A stretch of DNA of 64,000 nt from Clostridium sp. SM-530-WT-3G (GCF_012843905.1 NZ_JABAGC010000003.1:62001-126000); one strand, 5' to 3'; counted from the stretch's first letter, positions 46,100 to 54,919 are shown. Numbers and translations: made by a program. Notes: generated by a model from the sequence alone, not told the origin.

Positions 46100-46720
46100 A
46101 TGATAGTAATAATTGATTATGGAATGGGAAATTTGAAAAGTGTCAGCAATGCACTTAATCATCTTAATATTGAAAATAAGATTTCAGATGATATTAATGA
46201 AATAAGAAATGCAGATGGATTAATTCTCCCAGGGGTAGGAGCATTTCCAGATGCAATGGAAACTATAGAGGAAAAAGGCCTTGATAAAGTTATTAAGGAA
46301 GAAGTTCAGAAAGGAAAGCCACTTCTTGGTATATGTCTTGGAATGCAGCTTTTATTTGAAAAAAGCTACGAAGGTGTTGAGAAGAATGGTCTTGGACTTA
46401 TAAAAGGAAACATAGTAAAAATGAATGAAGATAAAGAAAATAATATAAAGATTCCTCATATAGGATGGAATAATCTTGTGTATAATAAAAAACATTCTAT
46501 TATTAATAATATTGAAGAAGGAAAGTTTGTATATTATGTCCATTCGTATTATGCACAATCATATAATGATGAAGATTTAATTGCATATAGTGAATATGGT
46601 GACAATAAGATTCCTGGTCTTGTAAGCCATAATAATGTAATTGGAGCACAGTTCCATCCAGAAAAAAGTGGAGAATATGGACTTAGGATGCTTAAAAATT
46701 TTGGGGAGTTGATTAAATGA
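46100..46720 (+). CDS. hisH: Imidazole glycerol phosphate synthase, glutaminase subunit
   Basis: HisH releases ammonia from glutamine for the HisF cyclase. The 206-residue class I amidotransferase has nucleophile Cys79 in LGICLGMQLLF and the His186-Pro-Glu188 pair in FHPEKSGEYG. The start IVIIDYGMGNLKSVSNAL and LILPGVGAFPDAM are typical. ATG 46100 follows GGGGTG; a TTG at 46088 would overlap the ribosome site. The stop codon overlaps the hisA start (ATGA), so the two are coupled. Confidence 0.96.
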   Translation: MIVIIDYGMGNLKSVSNALNHLNIENKISDDINEIRNADGLILPGVGAFPDAMETIEEKGLDKVIKEEVQKGKPLLGICLGMQLLFEKSYEGVEKNGLGLIKGNIVKMNEDKENNIKIPHIGWNNLVYNKKHSIINNIEEGKFVYYVHSYYAQSYNDEDLIAYSEYGDNKIPGLVSHNNVIGAQFHPEKSGEYGLRMLKNFGELIK

Positions 46721-47436
46721 TAATTTTACCAGCTATTGATATTATAGATGGAAAGCCAGTAAGACTTTATCAAGGAGACTATAGTAAAAAAGAAATTGTA
46801 GCAGATGATATTTTTGAAACAGCAAAGTCTTTTGAAGAGGCAGGAGCTGAGTATGTACATCTTGTAGATTTAGATGGTGCTAAAGAAGGAAGCAATAAGA
46901 ATCATGAATTAGTTATAAACCTTGCAAAAACTTTAAATATTCCCGTAGAGCTTGGTGGAGGAATAAGGAATTTTGAAACAATAAGCTATCTTTTAGATAA
47001 TGGTGTTTCAAGAGTAATACTTGGAACTGTTGCTATTGAAGATGAGGAATTATTAAAAAAAGCAGTAAATACTTACAAGGAAAAAATTGCAGTAGGAATA
47101 GACTGTAAGGATGGAAAGCTATGTGGAAGAGGATGGCTTGAAAAAAGTGAATTAGATTATATTAATTTTGCTAAGAAGATGGAGAGCATAGGTGTGAAAA
47201 ATATAATCGTTACTGATATAAGCAAAGATGGAACACTTATGGGGCCAAACTTAGAGATGCTTAAGAAATTAAAGGAAAGTGTTAATATTGATATTACAGC
47301 TTCAGGTGGAATAAGTAATATTGATGATATTAAGGAATTAAATAAAATAGGCTTGTATGGAGCAATAACAGGAAAAGCCATATATGCAAAGACTTTATCA
47401 TTAGAAGAGGCTATTAAAGCAGTAAGTATTTTATAA
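46717..47436 (+). CDS. hisA: ProFAR isomerase
   Basis: HisA isomerises ProFAR to PRFAR through an Amadori rearrangement. The 239-residue beta-alpha barrel has Asp8 in ILPAIDIIDGKPVRL as a catalytic acid/base, VHLVDLDGAKEG, VELGGGIRN, and the second aspartate region IIVTDISKDGTLMGPN, with the phosphate-binding ITASGGISN and GAITGKAIY loops. It starts inside the end of hisH and is followed 12 bases later by hisF. Confidence 0.96.
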   Translation: MIILPAIDIIDGKPVRLYQGDYSKKEIVADDIFETAKSFEEAGAEYVHLVDLDGAKEGSNKNHELVINLAKTLNIPVELGGGIRNFETISYLLDNGVSRVILGTVAIEDEELLKKAVNTYKEKIAVGIDCKDGKLCGRGWLEKSELDYINFAKKMESIGVKNIIVTDISKDGTLMGPNLEMLKKLKESVNIDITASGGISNIDDIKELNKIGLYGAITGKAIYAKTLSLEEAIKAVSIL

Positions 47437-47448
47437 GGGGGAATTTTA

Positions 47449-48210
47449 GTGCATACGAAGAGAATAATTCCTTGCCTTGATGTCAAAGAAGGAAGAGTTG
47501 TAAAGGGAATAAATTTTGAAGGTCTTGTTGATGTTGGTGATCCTGCATCTCTTGCAGAATATTATTATAAACAAGGTGCTGATGAACTTGTATTCCTTGA
47601 TATTACAGCTACTCATGAAAAAAGAGATATCATGGAACAGGTAGTTAAAAGCGTAGCGGAGAAGATATTTATTCCATTCACAGTAGGTGGAGGTCTTAGG
47701 ACAATAGAAGATATAAGAAAGATTTTAAGAGCTGGTGCAGATAAGGTCAGTCTTAATTCTGCAGCTGTATTAAATAAAAATCTTATTAAAGAAGGAGCTT
47801 ATTATTTTGGAAATCAGTGTATAGTACTTGCAGCTGATGCTAAAAAGAGACCAGATGGAACTGGATGGAATGTTGTAATTGAAGGTGGAAGAAAAGATAC
47901 AGGTATAGATATGCTTAAGTGGGTAGAAGAAGCTACATCTCTTGGAGCAGGTGAAATCTTATTAACTTCTATGGATGCAGATGGAACTAAAAAAGGTTTT
48001 GATTTAGAACTTACAAAAGCAGTAAGCAATATTACAAATGTGCCTGTAATTGCATCAGGTGGATGTGGATGTCTTGAAGATTTTTATGATGTATTTAAGG
48101 AGGATACAGCAGATGCAGCACTTGCTGCTTCACTTTTTCACTATGGAGAGCTTACAGTAGGAGAAGTAAAAGAATATCTAAAAAATAAAAACATCCCAGT
48201 AAGGCTTTAA
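47449..48210 (+). CDS. hisF: Imidazole glycerol phosphate synthase, cyclase subunit
   Basis: HisF uses HisH-derived ammonia to convert PRFAR into imidazoleglycerol phosphate and AICAR. The 253-residue barrel shows the catalytic pair Asp11 ([16 protein letters not shown]) and Asp130 (IVLAADAKK), with [13 protein letters not shown] and [14 protein letters not shown] for phosphate binding. The start is GTG 47449, with AAGGGGG at good spacing. It continues the operon; 69 bases separate it from hisI. Confidence 0.97.
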   Translation: MHTKRIIPCLDVKEGRVVKGINFEGLVDVGDPASLAEYYYKQGADELVFLDITATHEKRDIMEQVVKSVAEKIFIPFTVGGGLRTIEDIRKILRAGADKVSLNSAAVLNKNLIKEGAYYFGNQCIVLAADAKKRPDGTGWNVVIEGGRKDTGIDMLKWVEEATSLGAGEILLTSMDADGTKKGFDLELTKAVSNITNVPVIASGGCGCLEDFYDVFKEDTADAALAASLFHYGELTVGEVKEYLKNKNIPVRL

Positions 48211-48279
48211 ATAAATTAAAGCATAAGCAATATTTTAAGAAATGGGGGAGAGTAAGCTTAATATATAGCTGAAATAATT

Positions 48280-48609
48280 ATGGATGTAGAACAAAAGGTT
48301 AAGATAGTAGATTTTAAAAAGGGAAATGGTCTTGTTCCAGTAATAGTTCAAGATTATGAAAGTAAAGAAGTTCTTATGCTTGCTTATATGAATGAAGAAA
48401 GTTTAAGAAAAACTCTTGAAGGTGACACAACATGGTTTTATAGCAGAAGCAGAAATGAACTTTGGAATAAAGGTGCTACTTCAGGTCATTTTCAATATAT
48501 AAAAGATATTAAAATTGATTGTGATAATGATACTATACTTATTTTAGTAGAACAGGTTGGGGCGGCATGCCACACAGGAAATAAAAGCTGTTTTTATAGG
48601 CAACTTTAA
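48280..48609 (+). CDS. hisI: Phosphoribosyl-AMP cyclohydrolase
   Basis: HisI opens the purine ring of phosphoribosyl-AMP. The 109-residue protein has the expected [30 protein letters not shown] core, the metal-binding [16 protein letters not shown] (three aspartates) and the C-terminal [12 protein letters not shown] cysteine motif. The usual fusion with HisE is absent; hisE is separate and next. The ATG at 48280 lies 29 bases after the nearest ribosome-like site (GGGGGAG at 48244-48250), so initiation is unusual: either a weak upstream non-ATG codon is used or the spacer is folded by AGCT/AGCT pairing. Confidence 0.94.
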   Translation: MDVEQKVKIVDFKKGNGLVPVIVQDYESKEVLMLAYMNEESLRKTLEGDTTWFYSRSRNELWNKGATSGHFQYIKDIKIDCDNDTILILVEQVGAACHTGNKSCFYRQL

Positions 48610-48674
48610 CTATGAATTTCGAGGAATATAATTTAAGACATTATAGATTTCAAAATAAATTTAAAGGGGGGAAT

Positions 48675-48708
48675 TAGTGCTTAACTATTAATAATTGTAA
48701 GAGCACTA
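48675..48708 (+). promoter_or_regulatory. Hairpin between the ribosome site and start codon of hisE
   Basis: TAGTGCT (48675-48681) pairs with AGCACTA (48702-48708). GGGGGG lies at 48666-48671 and the ATG at 48710, a linear spacing of 38 bases. If the hairpin forms, the effective spacing shrinks to about five. A GTG at 48677 opens only a four-codon frame. Confidence 0.45.
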
Positions 48709-48709
48709 A

Positions 48710-49045
48710 ATGCATAGTATGGAAGAAAATATTAAAGAGCTTTATAATGTGATTTTAAGCAGAAAAGAAAATAAACAGGAAGGTTCATATACTACTTATC
48801 TTTTTGAAAAAGGTGTAAATAAAATATTAAAAAAAGTTGGGGAAGAATGTACAGAAGTTATAGTAAGCTGTAAAGATGATAATAAGGAAGATCAAATAAA
48901 TGAAATATGTGACCTTACATATCACATGTTAGTACTAATGGCTGAAAAGGGAATAACAATTGAAGAGGTTGCACAGGAGCTTGGAAATAGAAGAAAAAAA
49001 ATTAATAATTTTAAGGGTGAAAGAAAGCCAATAACTAATGTTTGA
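48710..49045 (+). CDS. hisE: Phosphoribosyl-ATP pyrophosphatase
   Basis: HisE removes pyrophosphate from phosphoribosyl-ATP. The 111-residue all-helical protein has the MazG-like metal site: KKVGEECTEVIVSCK with the EExxE pattern, and QINEICDLTYHMLVLMAEKGI with the ExxD pattern; the tail RRKKINNFKGER is typical. ATG 48710 is used here; ATG 48719 is an alternative only three codons downstream. Neither has a close ribosome site, but a hairpin could bring GGGGGG near. It ends the operon before a terminator. The operon has no histidinol-phosphate phosphatase gene. Confidence 0.94.
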   Translation: MHSMEENIKELYNVILSRKENKQEGSYTTYLFEKGVNKILKKVGEECTEVIVSCKDDNKEDQINEICDLTYHMLVLMAEKGITIEEVAQELGNRRKKINNFKGERKPITNV

Positions 49046-49066
49046 TTAATATCACAAGTAGAAATT

Positions 49067-49110
49067 ATGACTTTGAATTAAGAAAAAGTTCAAGGTCATT
49101 TTTTATTTTT
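49067..49110 (+). terminator. Terminator of the histidine operon
   Basis: ATGACTTTGAA pairs with TTCAAGGTCAT (one G-U) and is followed by a long T-run. Confidence 0.85.
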
Positions 49111-49198
49111 AAAGATAGTTTTATGTGCATTTATAAAGTTTAATTTTGGAATTGAACAGTCAGATTTATAGATAAAGCCCTGATTTGAGAAATGCTAG

Positions 49199-49227
49199 TT
49201 GACATGCATTTATTATTGTAGTATATC
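49199..49227 (+). promoter_or_regulatory. Probable promoter of the first DegT aminotransferase gene
   Basis: TTGACA (49199-49204) and TATATC (49222-49227) are 17 bases apart, 60 bases before the start codon. Confidence 0.55.
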
Positions 49228-49286
49228 AATAATTATAACGATAATAATATAATAGAAATTCTAATATACAGGAGAGGAAGAATGAA

Positions 49287-50462
49287 ATGAAAAAAATACC
49301 ATTTTCACCACCAGACATAAGTGAAGAAGAAGTTCAAGCAGTATGCGAAGTATTAAGAAGTGGATGGATTACATCTGGTCCTCAACTTGCTAAGTTTGAA
49401 GACGGAATAAGAAAATACTGCAAAGTAAATGAAGCATTAGCATTAAACAGTGCAACAGCAGCTATGGAATTAGTACTTAAAGTATTTGATTTTAAGGAAG
49501 GCGATGAAATAATATCTACTCCTTATACTTATACTGCAACATCAAGTGTAGCTGTTCATAGAGGAATTAAACCTATTTATGTCGATGTTAAAAAAGATAC
49601 TTTTGAAATGGATATAGATAAGGTTGCTGAAAAAATAACTCCAAAAACAAGAGCAATAATGCCTGTAGATATAGCAGGGGTACCTTTTGATTATGATGCA
49701 TTAAAGAAGGTATTAAAAGATTTAGGAAGAGAAGATATTATAATTCTTTGTGACTCTGCTCACTCATTTGGTGCAAAATACAAAGGTCAACCAGTTGGAT
49801 CTCAATGTGATTTCCATTCATTCTCATTCCATGCAGTTAAGAATTTAACTACAGGAGAAGGTGGAGCACTTACATTTAATGATAATCATTTTGGAGGACA
49901 TGAAAATCTTCTTCAATATATGAGATTTACAGCAATGCACGGTCAATCTAAGGATGCATTAAGCAAAATGAAGGCTGGAGCATGGGAATATGATATTATC
50001 AATGATGGATTAAAATGTAACCTTACAGATATAGGTGCTGCAATAGGTAACGTACAGCTTACTAGATATGAAAAAATGCTTGAAAGAAGAAGAGAAATAT
50101 TCAAAGTTTATAATGAAGTTTTAAGTAAAGAAGATTTCTCTATAATACCATTTACTAAAGATGATAATGGTACAGAAACTTCATATCATTTATACTTATA
50201 TAGAGTTAAGGGATTTGATGAAGCTAAGAGAAATAAAGCAATTCAAATGTTAGCTGAAAGAGGAGTAGCTACAAATGTTCACTATAAGCCACTTCCAATG
50301 CTTACACTATATAAGAATTTAGGATATGATATTAAGGATTATCCAAATGCATATGCACAATATGAAAATGAAATAACACTTCCAGTATATAGTACACTTG
50401 CGTTAGAAGATGCTAAGTATGTAGCAGAAGAAGTTGTTAAAGTTATAAAAGAAATATTATAA
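49287..50462 (+). CDS. DegT/DnrJ/EryC1/StrS family aminotransferase (1)
   Basis: This 391-residue PLP aminotransferase is of the sugar-nucleotide type (ArnB, PseC, WecE-like), which aminates 4- or 3-keto sugars for surface glycans or modified lipids. Motifs: PFSPPDISEEEVQAVCEVLRSGWITSGP at the N-terminus, SATAAMELVLK, CDSAHSFGAKYKG with the PLP-ring aspartate, Lys185 in FHAVKNLTTGEGGAL, and YHLYLYRV near the end. ATG 49287 follows GGAGAGG. It stands alone, with promoter and terminator, and no sugar dehydratase genes are nearby, so the sugar substrate is open. Confidence 0.88.
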   Translation: MKKIPFSPPDISEEEVQAVCEVLRSGWITSGPQLAKFEDGIRKYCKVNEALALNSATAAMELVLKVFDFKEGDEIISTPYTYTATSSVAVHRGIKPIYVDVKKDTFEMDIDKVAEKITPKTRAIMPVDIAGVPFDYDALKKVLKDLGREDIIILCDSAHSFGAKYKGQPVGSQCDFHSFSFHAVKNLTTGEGGALTFNDNHFGGHENLLQYMRFTAMHGQSKDALSKMKAGAWEYDIINDGLKCNLTDIGAAIGNVQLTRYEKMLERRREIFKVYNEVLSKEDFSIIPFTKDDNGTETSYHLYLYRVKGFDEAKRNKAIQMLAERGVATNVHYKPLPMLTLYKNLGYDIKDYPNAYAQYENEITLPVYSTLALEDAKYVAEEVVKVIKEIL

Positions 50463-50477
50463 AAAAGTTATTATAAG

Positions 50478-50498
50478 AAGGGCGAAAGCCCTTTTTTT
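50478..50498 (+). terminator. Intrinsic terminator after DegT gene 1
   Basis: AAGGGC-GAAA-GCCCTT with a run of seven T in all. Confidence 0.88.
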
Positions 50499-50552
50499 AG
50501 TTTTTGTTTCATTATATATTTTGATATATAATAAACCTACGGGGTGAGTAAA

Positions 50553-51713
50553 TTGAAAATTGGTGAATTTGCAAAAAGGTCAGGAGTTACGGTAAAGACT
50601 CTGCTTCATTATGACAAGATAGGTTTATTAAAACCAAGTGAGAAAACAGAAAGTGGATATAGATTATATTGTGAAGACGATTTTTTAAAGCTTCAGCAGA
50701 TTACTACTTTAAAATTTATTGGTCTTTCTTTAAGTGAAATAAAAAATGTTCTTTTTGAAAGTGGAGAAAATTTAGAAAATATGATAGCTATTCAAAAGAA
50801 AGCACTTGAAGAAAAGAAAAAGCATATAGAAGAAATCATAAGTGTATTTAATAAAGCTGAAGTTACTGCTAAGGAAAAGGGATTTCTTGATGCAAATACT
50901 CTTATAAATATAATTAAGCTTACAGGAATGGAAAGGTCTATTAAAGAGCAATATAAGAATGATAAAAATCTTAATGCAAGAAAAAATCTTCATAGTTGTA
51001 ATATAAATAAAATTGATTGGGATAAGTGGTGTTATAAACAAATTGATTTTAAGAAAAATAGCAGAGTTTTAGAAATTGGATGTGGAACAGGAAAACTTTG
51101 GGAAAAGAATAAAGAAGATATAGATGAAACTTTAGATATTACTGTTTCTGATTTTTCAAAGAACATGCTGAAAATTGCAAAACAGAAATTGAAAGCAATA
51201 GATAGAAAATTTAATTTTCAAGAAATAAATGCTGAAAATATACCGTATGATGATAATACATTTGATATAGTAATTGCTGAGCATATGATTTATTTAGTGC
51301 CTAATATGGAACAAGCATTGAGTGAAATAAAACGTGTGTTAGTTCCAGGTGGTGTATTTTATGTGACATCAAATTCCAATGAATCAATGAAAGAGTTAAA
51401 TGAGCTTGTAAATGATTTTGATTCTAATAGTGGTCTTAATAGTAATGGATATTCAACGAGGTTTGAACTTGAAAATGGAAAAGAAATATTAAAAAAATAC
51501 TTTAATAAAGTAGATGTTGAAATATTAGATGGAAAAATCATTGTAGATAATCCAAAACCAATTGTGGAATACAAAGCATCAACTATTCAAGGAGCTTCTA
51601 TACTTGTTGGAGAAAAGAAAAAAGAATTTACTAAATATATTCAGGATTATATTGATAAAAACAAGCAGATTTCAATAACCACAAAAACATGTATGTTTAA
51701 AGCATATAAGTAA
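50553..51713 (+). CDS. MerR-family regulator fused to a class I SAM-dependent methyltransferase
   Basis: This 386-residue protein joins two modules. Residues 1-70 are a MerR winged-helix DNA-binding domain (MKIGEFAKRSGVTVKTLLHY, GLLKPSEKTESGYRLYCEDD), followed by the antiparallel dimerisation helix to about 115. From about 150 on lies a methyltransferase with SAM motif I RVLEIGCGTGKLWE near residue 172, an acidic strand 2 region ITVSDFSKNMLKIAKQKL, and FDIVIAEHMIYLVPNMEQALSEIKRVLVPGG. The sensor domain of ordinary MerR proteins is thus replaced by an enzyme. The start is TTG 50553, since GGGGTG at 50541-50546 is the ribosome site and swallows the GTG at 50544. A MerR-type promoter follows the gene. 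Confidence 0.88.
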   Translation: MKIGEFAKRSGVTVKTLLHYDKIGLLKPSEKTESGYRLYCEDDFLKLQQITTLKFIGLSLSEIKNVLFESGENLENMIAIQKKALEEKKKHIEEIISVFNKAEVTAKEKGFLDANTLINIIKLTGMERSIKEQYKNDKNLNARKNLHSCNINKIDWDKWCYKQIDFKKNSRVLEIGCGTGKLWEKNKEDIDETLDITVSDFSKNMLKIAKQKLKAIDRKFNFQEINAENIPYDDNTFDIVIAEHMIYLVPNMEQALSEIKRVLVPGGVFYVTSNSNESMKELNELVNDFDSNSGLNSNGYSTRFELENGKEILKKYFNKVDVEILDGKIIVDNPKPIVEYKASTIQGASILVGEKKKEFTKYIQDYIDKNKQISITTKTCMFKAYK

Positions 51714-51763
51714 AAATATATAAAGTATAAGTAAAACAATATACAAAAGAATATTTTTATTGC

Positions 51764-51794
51764 TTGACTCTGACCTAAGGTAGGAGAATATTCT
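51764..51794 (+). promoter_or_regulatory. MerR-type promoter/operator with 19-bp spacer
   Basis: TTGACT (51764-51769) and TATTCT (51789-51794) are separated by 19 bases instead of 17, the hallmark of MerR-activated promoters. An imperfect dyad, CTCTGACCTAAGGTAGGAG (51768-51786, 14 of 19 positions symmetric), sits in the spacer. It lies between the MerR-methyltransferase gene and the second DegT gene. Confidence 0.65.
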
Positions 51795-51855
51795 ATATAT
51801 AGTAATTTATTAATTTAAAAATATTTGATATTTTATATAAAGGAGATAGAAACGA

Positions 51856-53040
51856 ATGAATATTCCATTAGTTGACCTAAAAGCTCAATATAAAACAGTA
51901 GAAAAAGATGTAGAGAAGATTACAAAAGAAATTTTGAGCAGTGCAAAATATATAATGGGAAGTGCTGTTACAGATTTTGAAGAAGAATTTGCAAAATACG
52001 TAGGTGCTAAACATGCAATATCAGTAGGAAACGGAACAGATGCATTAGTAGTAGCATTAAAAGCATGTGGTATTGGTGAGGGGGATGAAGTTATAACAAC
52101 TCCATTTACTTTTTTTGCTACAGCAGAAAGTATATCTTTTGTTGGTGCGACACCAGTATTTGTAGATATTAGAAGAGATACATATAATATAGATCCTTCT
52201 AAGATAGAAGAAAAAATAACTTCAAAAACAAAAGCTATTATGCCAGTTCATATATTCGGTCAACCAGCTGAAATGGATGAAATAAATGAAATTGCTAAAA
52301 AACATAATTTACTTGTTATAGAAGATGCAGCTCAGGCAGCAGGTTCTGAATACAAAGGAAAGAAAGCAGGTTCACTTGGAGATGTAGCATGTTTTTCATT
52401 TTTTCCAACTAAAAATTTAGGTTGTGCTGGTGATGGTGGTATGATTACTACAAATAATGATGATATTGCAGTTATAGCTAGAGCTCTTAGAACACATGGA
52501 AGTGGTGAAAATGGACAGAGAGCATATAATCTTTTAAACAATATAAAAGAAGATGTTAAAACTTCAGAAGGCCATGATGATACAGTATACAATCCATTAA
52601 AGTACTACAACTATCTAATTGGATTTAATACAAGATTAGATGCTATTCAGGCTGCAATACTTAGCGTTAAACTTCCATATCTTGATGAATGGATTGAAAA
52701 GAGAAATAATAATGCTATGAAGTATAATGAAATGCTTAAAGATACTGAGCTTACTATGCCAGTTATAATTAATGAAGCTAAGAGTGCATTTAACATGTTT
52801 GTAGTTCAGGCAGAAAATAGAGAAGAGTTAGTAGAGAAATTAAAAGAAAAAGGAATAAGTACAGGTGTTTATTATCCAATTCCTATGCATTTACAAAAAG
52901 TATATAAGGATTTAGGATATAAAGAAGGAGATTTAAAGGAAGCTGAATATTTATCTTATAGAACATTTGCAATTCCAGTTTATCCAGAATTAACTGCTGA
53001 AGAACAGAATTATATTATTGAAACAATAAAGAGTTTATAA
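51856..53040 (+). CDS. DegT/DnrJ/EryC1/StrS family aminotransferase (2)
   Basis: This 394-residue PLP aminotransferase differs from the first and resembles WbpE/WlbE/DesV-like enzymes that aminate keto-sugar nucleotides. Motifs are IPLVDLKAQYKTVEKDVEK at the start, SVGNGTDALVVALKACGIGEGDEV, IEDAAQAAGSEYKGKKAGSLG, Lys186 in FFPTKNLGCAGDGG, and FNTRLDAIQAAILSVKL. ATG 51856 follows AAGGAG. It lies 142 bases after the MerR-methyltransferase gene and directly downstream of the MerR-type promoter, so it is the best candidate for that regulator's target. Confidence 0.88.
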   Translation: MNIPLVDLKAQYKTVEKDVEKITKEILSSAKYIMGSAVTDFEEEFAKYVGAKHAISVGNGTDALVVALKACGIGEGDEVITTPFTFFATAESISFVGATPVFVDIRRDTYNIDPSKIEEKITSKTKAIMPVHIFGQPAEMDEINEIAKKHNLLVIEDAAQAAGSEYKGKKAGSLGDVACFSFFPTKNLGCAGDGGMITTNNDDIAVIARALRTHGSGENGQRAYNLLNNIKEDVKTSEGHDDTVYNPLKYYNYLIGFNTRLDAIQAAILSVKLPYLDEWIEKRNNNAMKYNEMLKDTELTMPVIINEAKSAFNMFVVQAENREELVEKLKEKGISTGVYYPIPMHLQKVYKDLGYKEGDLKEAEYLSYRTFAIPVYPELTAEEQNYIIETIKSL

Positions 53041-53065
53041 TATAAAGTTATAGAATTATTGTGAT

Positions 53066-53106
53066 AAATCTGTTAAGTATATATTTTTATGCTTAGTAGA
53101 TTTTTT
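53066..53106 (+). terminator. Intrinsic terminator after DegT gene 2
   Basis: AAATCTGTTAAG pairs with CTTAGTAGATTT (two G-U pairs) and six T follow. Confidence 0.7.
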
Positions 53107-53176
53107 ATTATATTAAGAGTATATTTTAAGAATATATATACAGAGTAATTAATATAGAAGAGAAGGTGGTGGGAAT

Positions 53177-53953
53177 ATGAAAATAATGACTTTTAATTTA
53201 AGATGTGATTTTATCTTGGATTTTAATAATAGATGGGATGTACGTAAAGATATAGCTGTTGACTTAATAAAGAGTTATAAGTGTGATTGTATAGGAGTAC
53301 AGGAAGTAACTAAAAAAATGCATGATTATCTTTATGATAGATTAGAAAATTATAATATAGTGGGAATGCCTAGAAGTAAAAAGGTATCTGATGAAAGAAA
53401 TGATATACTCATAAGTAAGCAATATGAAATTGAAGAATATAAGACATTTTGGTTGTCTGATACTCCAGAAAAAATAGGTAGTTCTAAGTGGTATTCTCTA
53501 TATCCTAGAATATGTACTACAGCTGTTATAAACGTTGAGAAAGGTAAAAAGGCACGAGTATGTAATTCACATTTGGACTGCTTTTTACCTCAAGCACGTG
53601 AATATGGACTAAAAAAGCTTATTGAAGTTATAAAAAAGGAGCAGGAAAAAGAAGAAATGCCATTAATAATAATGGGAGATTTTAATGCTACACCTAACAG
53701 TAAACTGATACAGAATTTTAGAAATGGAGTATACACAGATAAAAAGATGGTAGCAGTTCAAGACTTTAATGCTTCAATATACCGAGAGAGAACTAGAGGG
53801 AATTTTAAGGGGAGAAAAAGAGGGCTACATATTGACTATATATTTGTAAGTGAAGAATTTGAGATACTTCATGCAGAAATAATAAAGTATAATCAAAATG
53901 GCAGGTATCCCTCAGATCATTATCCTGTATTTGCAGAGATAAAGCTTAAATAA
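53177..53953 (+). CDS. Endonuclease/exonuclease/phosphatase family protein
   Basis: This 258-residue protein has the DNase I-like metallohydrolase fold. The metal and catalytic residues are visible in order: Asn in MTFNLRCD, Glu in IGVQEVTKKMHDYL, the HLD motif CNSHLDCFL, Asp and Asn in IIMGDFNATPNS, Asp in HIDYIFVSEEF, and the terminal SDHYPVFAEI. There is no signal peptide, so it acts inside the cell; the substrate could be DNA, a phosphoinositide-like ester or a sugar phosphate. ATG 53177 follows GAAGGTGGTGGG. It is monocistronic. Confidence 0.88.
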   Translation: MKIMTFNLRCDFILDFNNRWDVRKDIAVDLIKSYKCDCIGVQEVTKKMHDYLYDRLENYNIVGMPRSKKVSDERNDILISKQYEIEEYKTFWLSDTPEKIGSSKWYSLYPRICTTAVINVEKGKKARVCNSHLDCFLPQAREYGLKKLIEVIKKEQEKEEMPLIIMGDFNATPNSKLIQNFRNGVYTDKKMVAVQDFNASIYRERTRGNFKGRKRGLHIDYIFVSEEFEILHAEIIKYNQNGRYPSDHYPVFAEIKLK

Positions 53954-54266
53954 ATTATAGGAATAATATTTAGAATGTATATTTTTGATAAATTATAATT
54001 TAAAAAATAAATCACTATTTTTAGAATTTTTCAAGAAAAAAATAATACAAATTTGCTGAAAATTTATTGGATTTGAGGTAAATAATATGGTGATTTTGCT
54101 TGGACTACTACATAAATATTTCATATTATAGAATGGTTTTATTTATTATGAAAATACTGACTTTGAAATGATAAAATCTATCTCGTATAATAGCCTCATG
54201 CCATATCGCAAACGAACAATAAGCATAAGGTTATGTTTATGCTTAAAGTAAACGAGGAGTGGTTTT
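53954..54266. other. Upstream region of the 3D-domain gene
   Basis: This 313-base gap contains the promoter listed separately and, in the leader, a hairpin TAAGCATAA/TTATGCTTA. CCTC near the transcript start can pair with the GAGG of the ribosome site, so the leader could be inhibitory. The c-di-AMP (ydaO-type) leader often seen before related wall genes was looked for and not recognised. Confidence 0.45.
54163..54191 (+). promoter_or_regulatory. Promoter of the 3D-domain gene
   Basis: TTGAAA (54163-54168), 17-base spacer, TATAAT (54186-54191). Confidence 0.68.
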
Positions 54267-54908
54267 TTGAAAAATTTTAAACAGTATTTATTTGAAGCAT
54301 GTGCGGTACTTGGAATTTGTAGTACCATACTTGTGAACAGATATGTAATAGTTCAAGCGAAGACTATAAATGAAAATAATGCAAATAGCATTGAAAATAC
54401 TATTGTAGAAGAAGAATCAGCAGAATTAGTTGTGTTAAAAGAAATGAATGATATAAGCAGTGATATGGTGAAAACAGCTGATTTAAATGTTGTAACAAAT
54501 GATGATTCTAAAGAATATATAAAAAATGAAGAAGCATCAGAGTCACAAGAAGTACAGGAGAATACAGCTAGTGAAAGTTCTAAAATAAATGGAACTCCTA
54601 TAAAAGTGGAACTTACAGCATATTGCAGTGATGAAGAGTGTTCAGGTAGCTGGGGAAACCAGACGGCTATGGGAACTAAGGTAAGAAAAGGTGTTGTTGC
54701 AGCACCATCAAATATAAAACTTGGAAGCAAATTATATATTCCAGAGTTAGAATACTATAAATCAGATGGTATTTTTGATGTAGAAGACAGAGGGGGAGCT
54801 GTTAAAGTCAAAGAAGATGGAACATATGTTATTGATGTATGGTTTCCCACCCATGAAGAGACAATTGAGTTTGGAAGAAAGAAGACTATAGTATATTTAA
54901 TGGAATAA
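54267..54908 (+). CDS. Secreted 3D-domain protein (YabE/YocH/YuiC-like)
   Basis: This 213-residue protein is exported. The N-terminal segment (FEACAVLGICSTILVNRYVIVQA) is a signal or anchor, followed by an acidic, low-complexity linker to about residue 110, then a C-terminal 3D domain named for three conserved aspartates. That domain has the MltA-like double-psi barrel fold and appears in resuscitation and wall-remodelling lytic transglycosylases: KVELTAYCSDEECSGSWGN, TAMGTKVRKGVVAAPSNIKLGSKLYIP, DVEDRGGAVK and YVIDVWFPTHEETIEFGRK. No G5, LysM or SH3 binding domain is present. It starts at TTG 54267 after GAGGAG. Confidence 0.88.
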   Translation: MKNFKQYLFEACAVLGICSTILVNRYVIVQAKTINENNANSIENTIVEEESAELVVLKEMNDISSDMVKTADLNVVTNDDSKEYIKNEEASESQEVQENTASESSKINGTPIKVELTAYCSDEECSGSWGNQTAMGTKVRKGVVAAPSNIKLGSKLYIPELEYYKSDGIFDVEDRGGAVKVKEDGTYVIDVWFPTHEETIEFGRKKTIVYLME

Positions 54909-54919
54909 TGAATATATGT

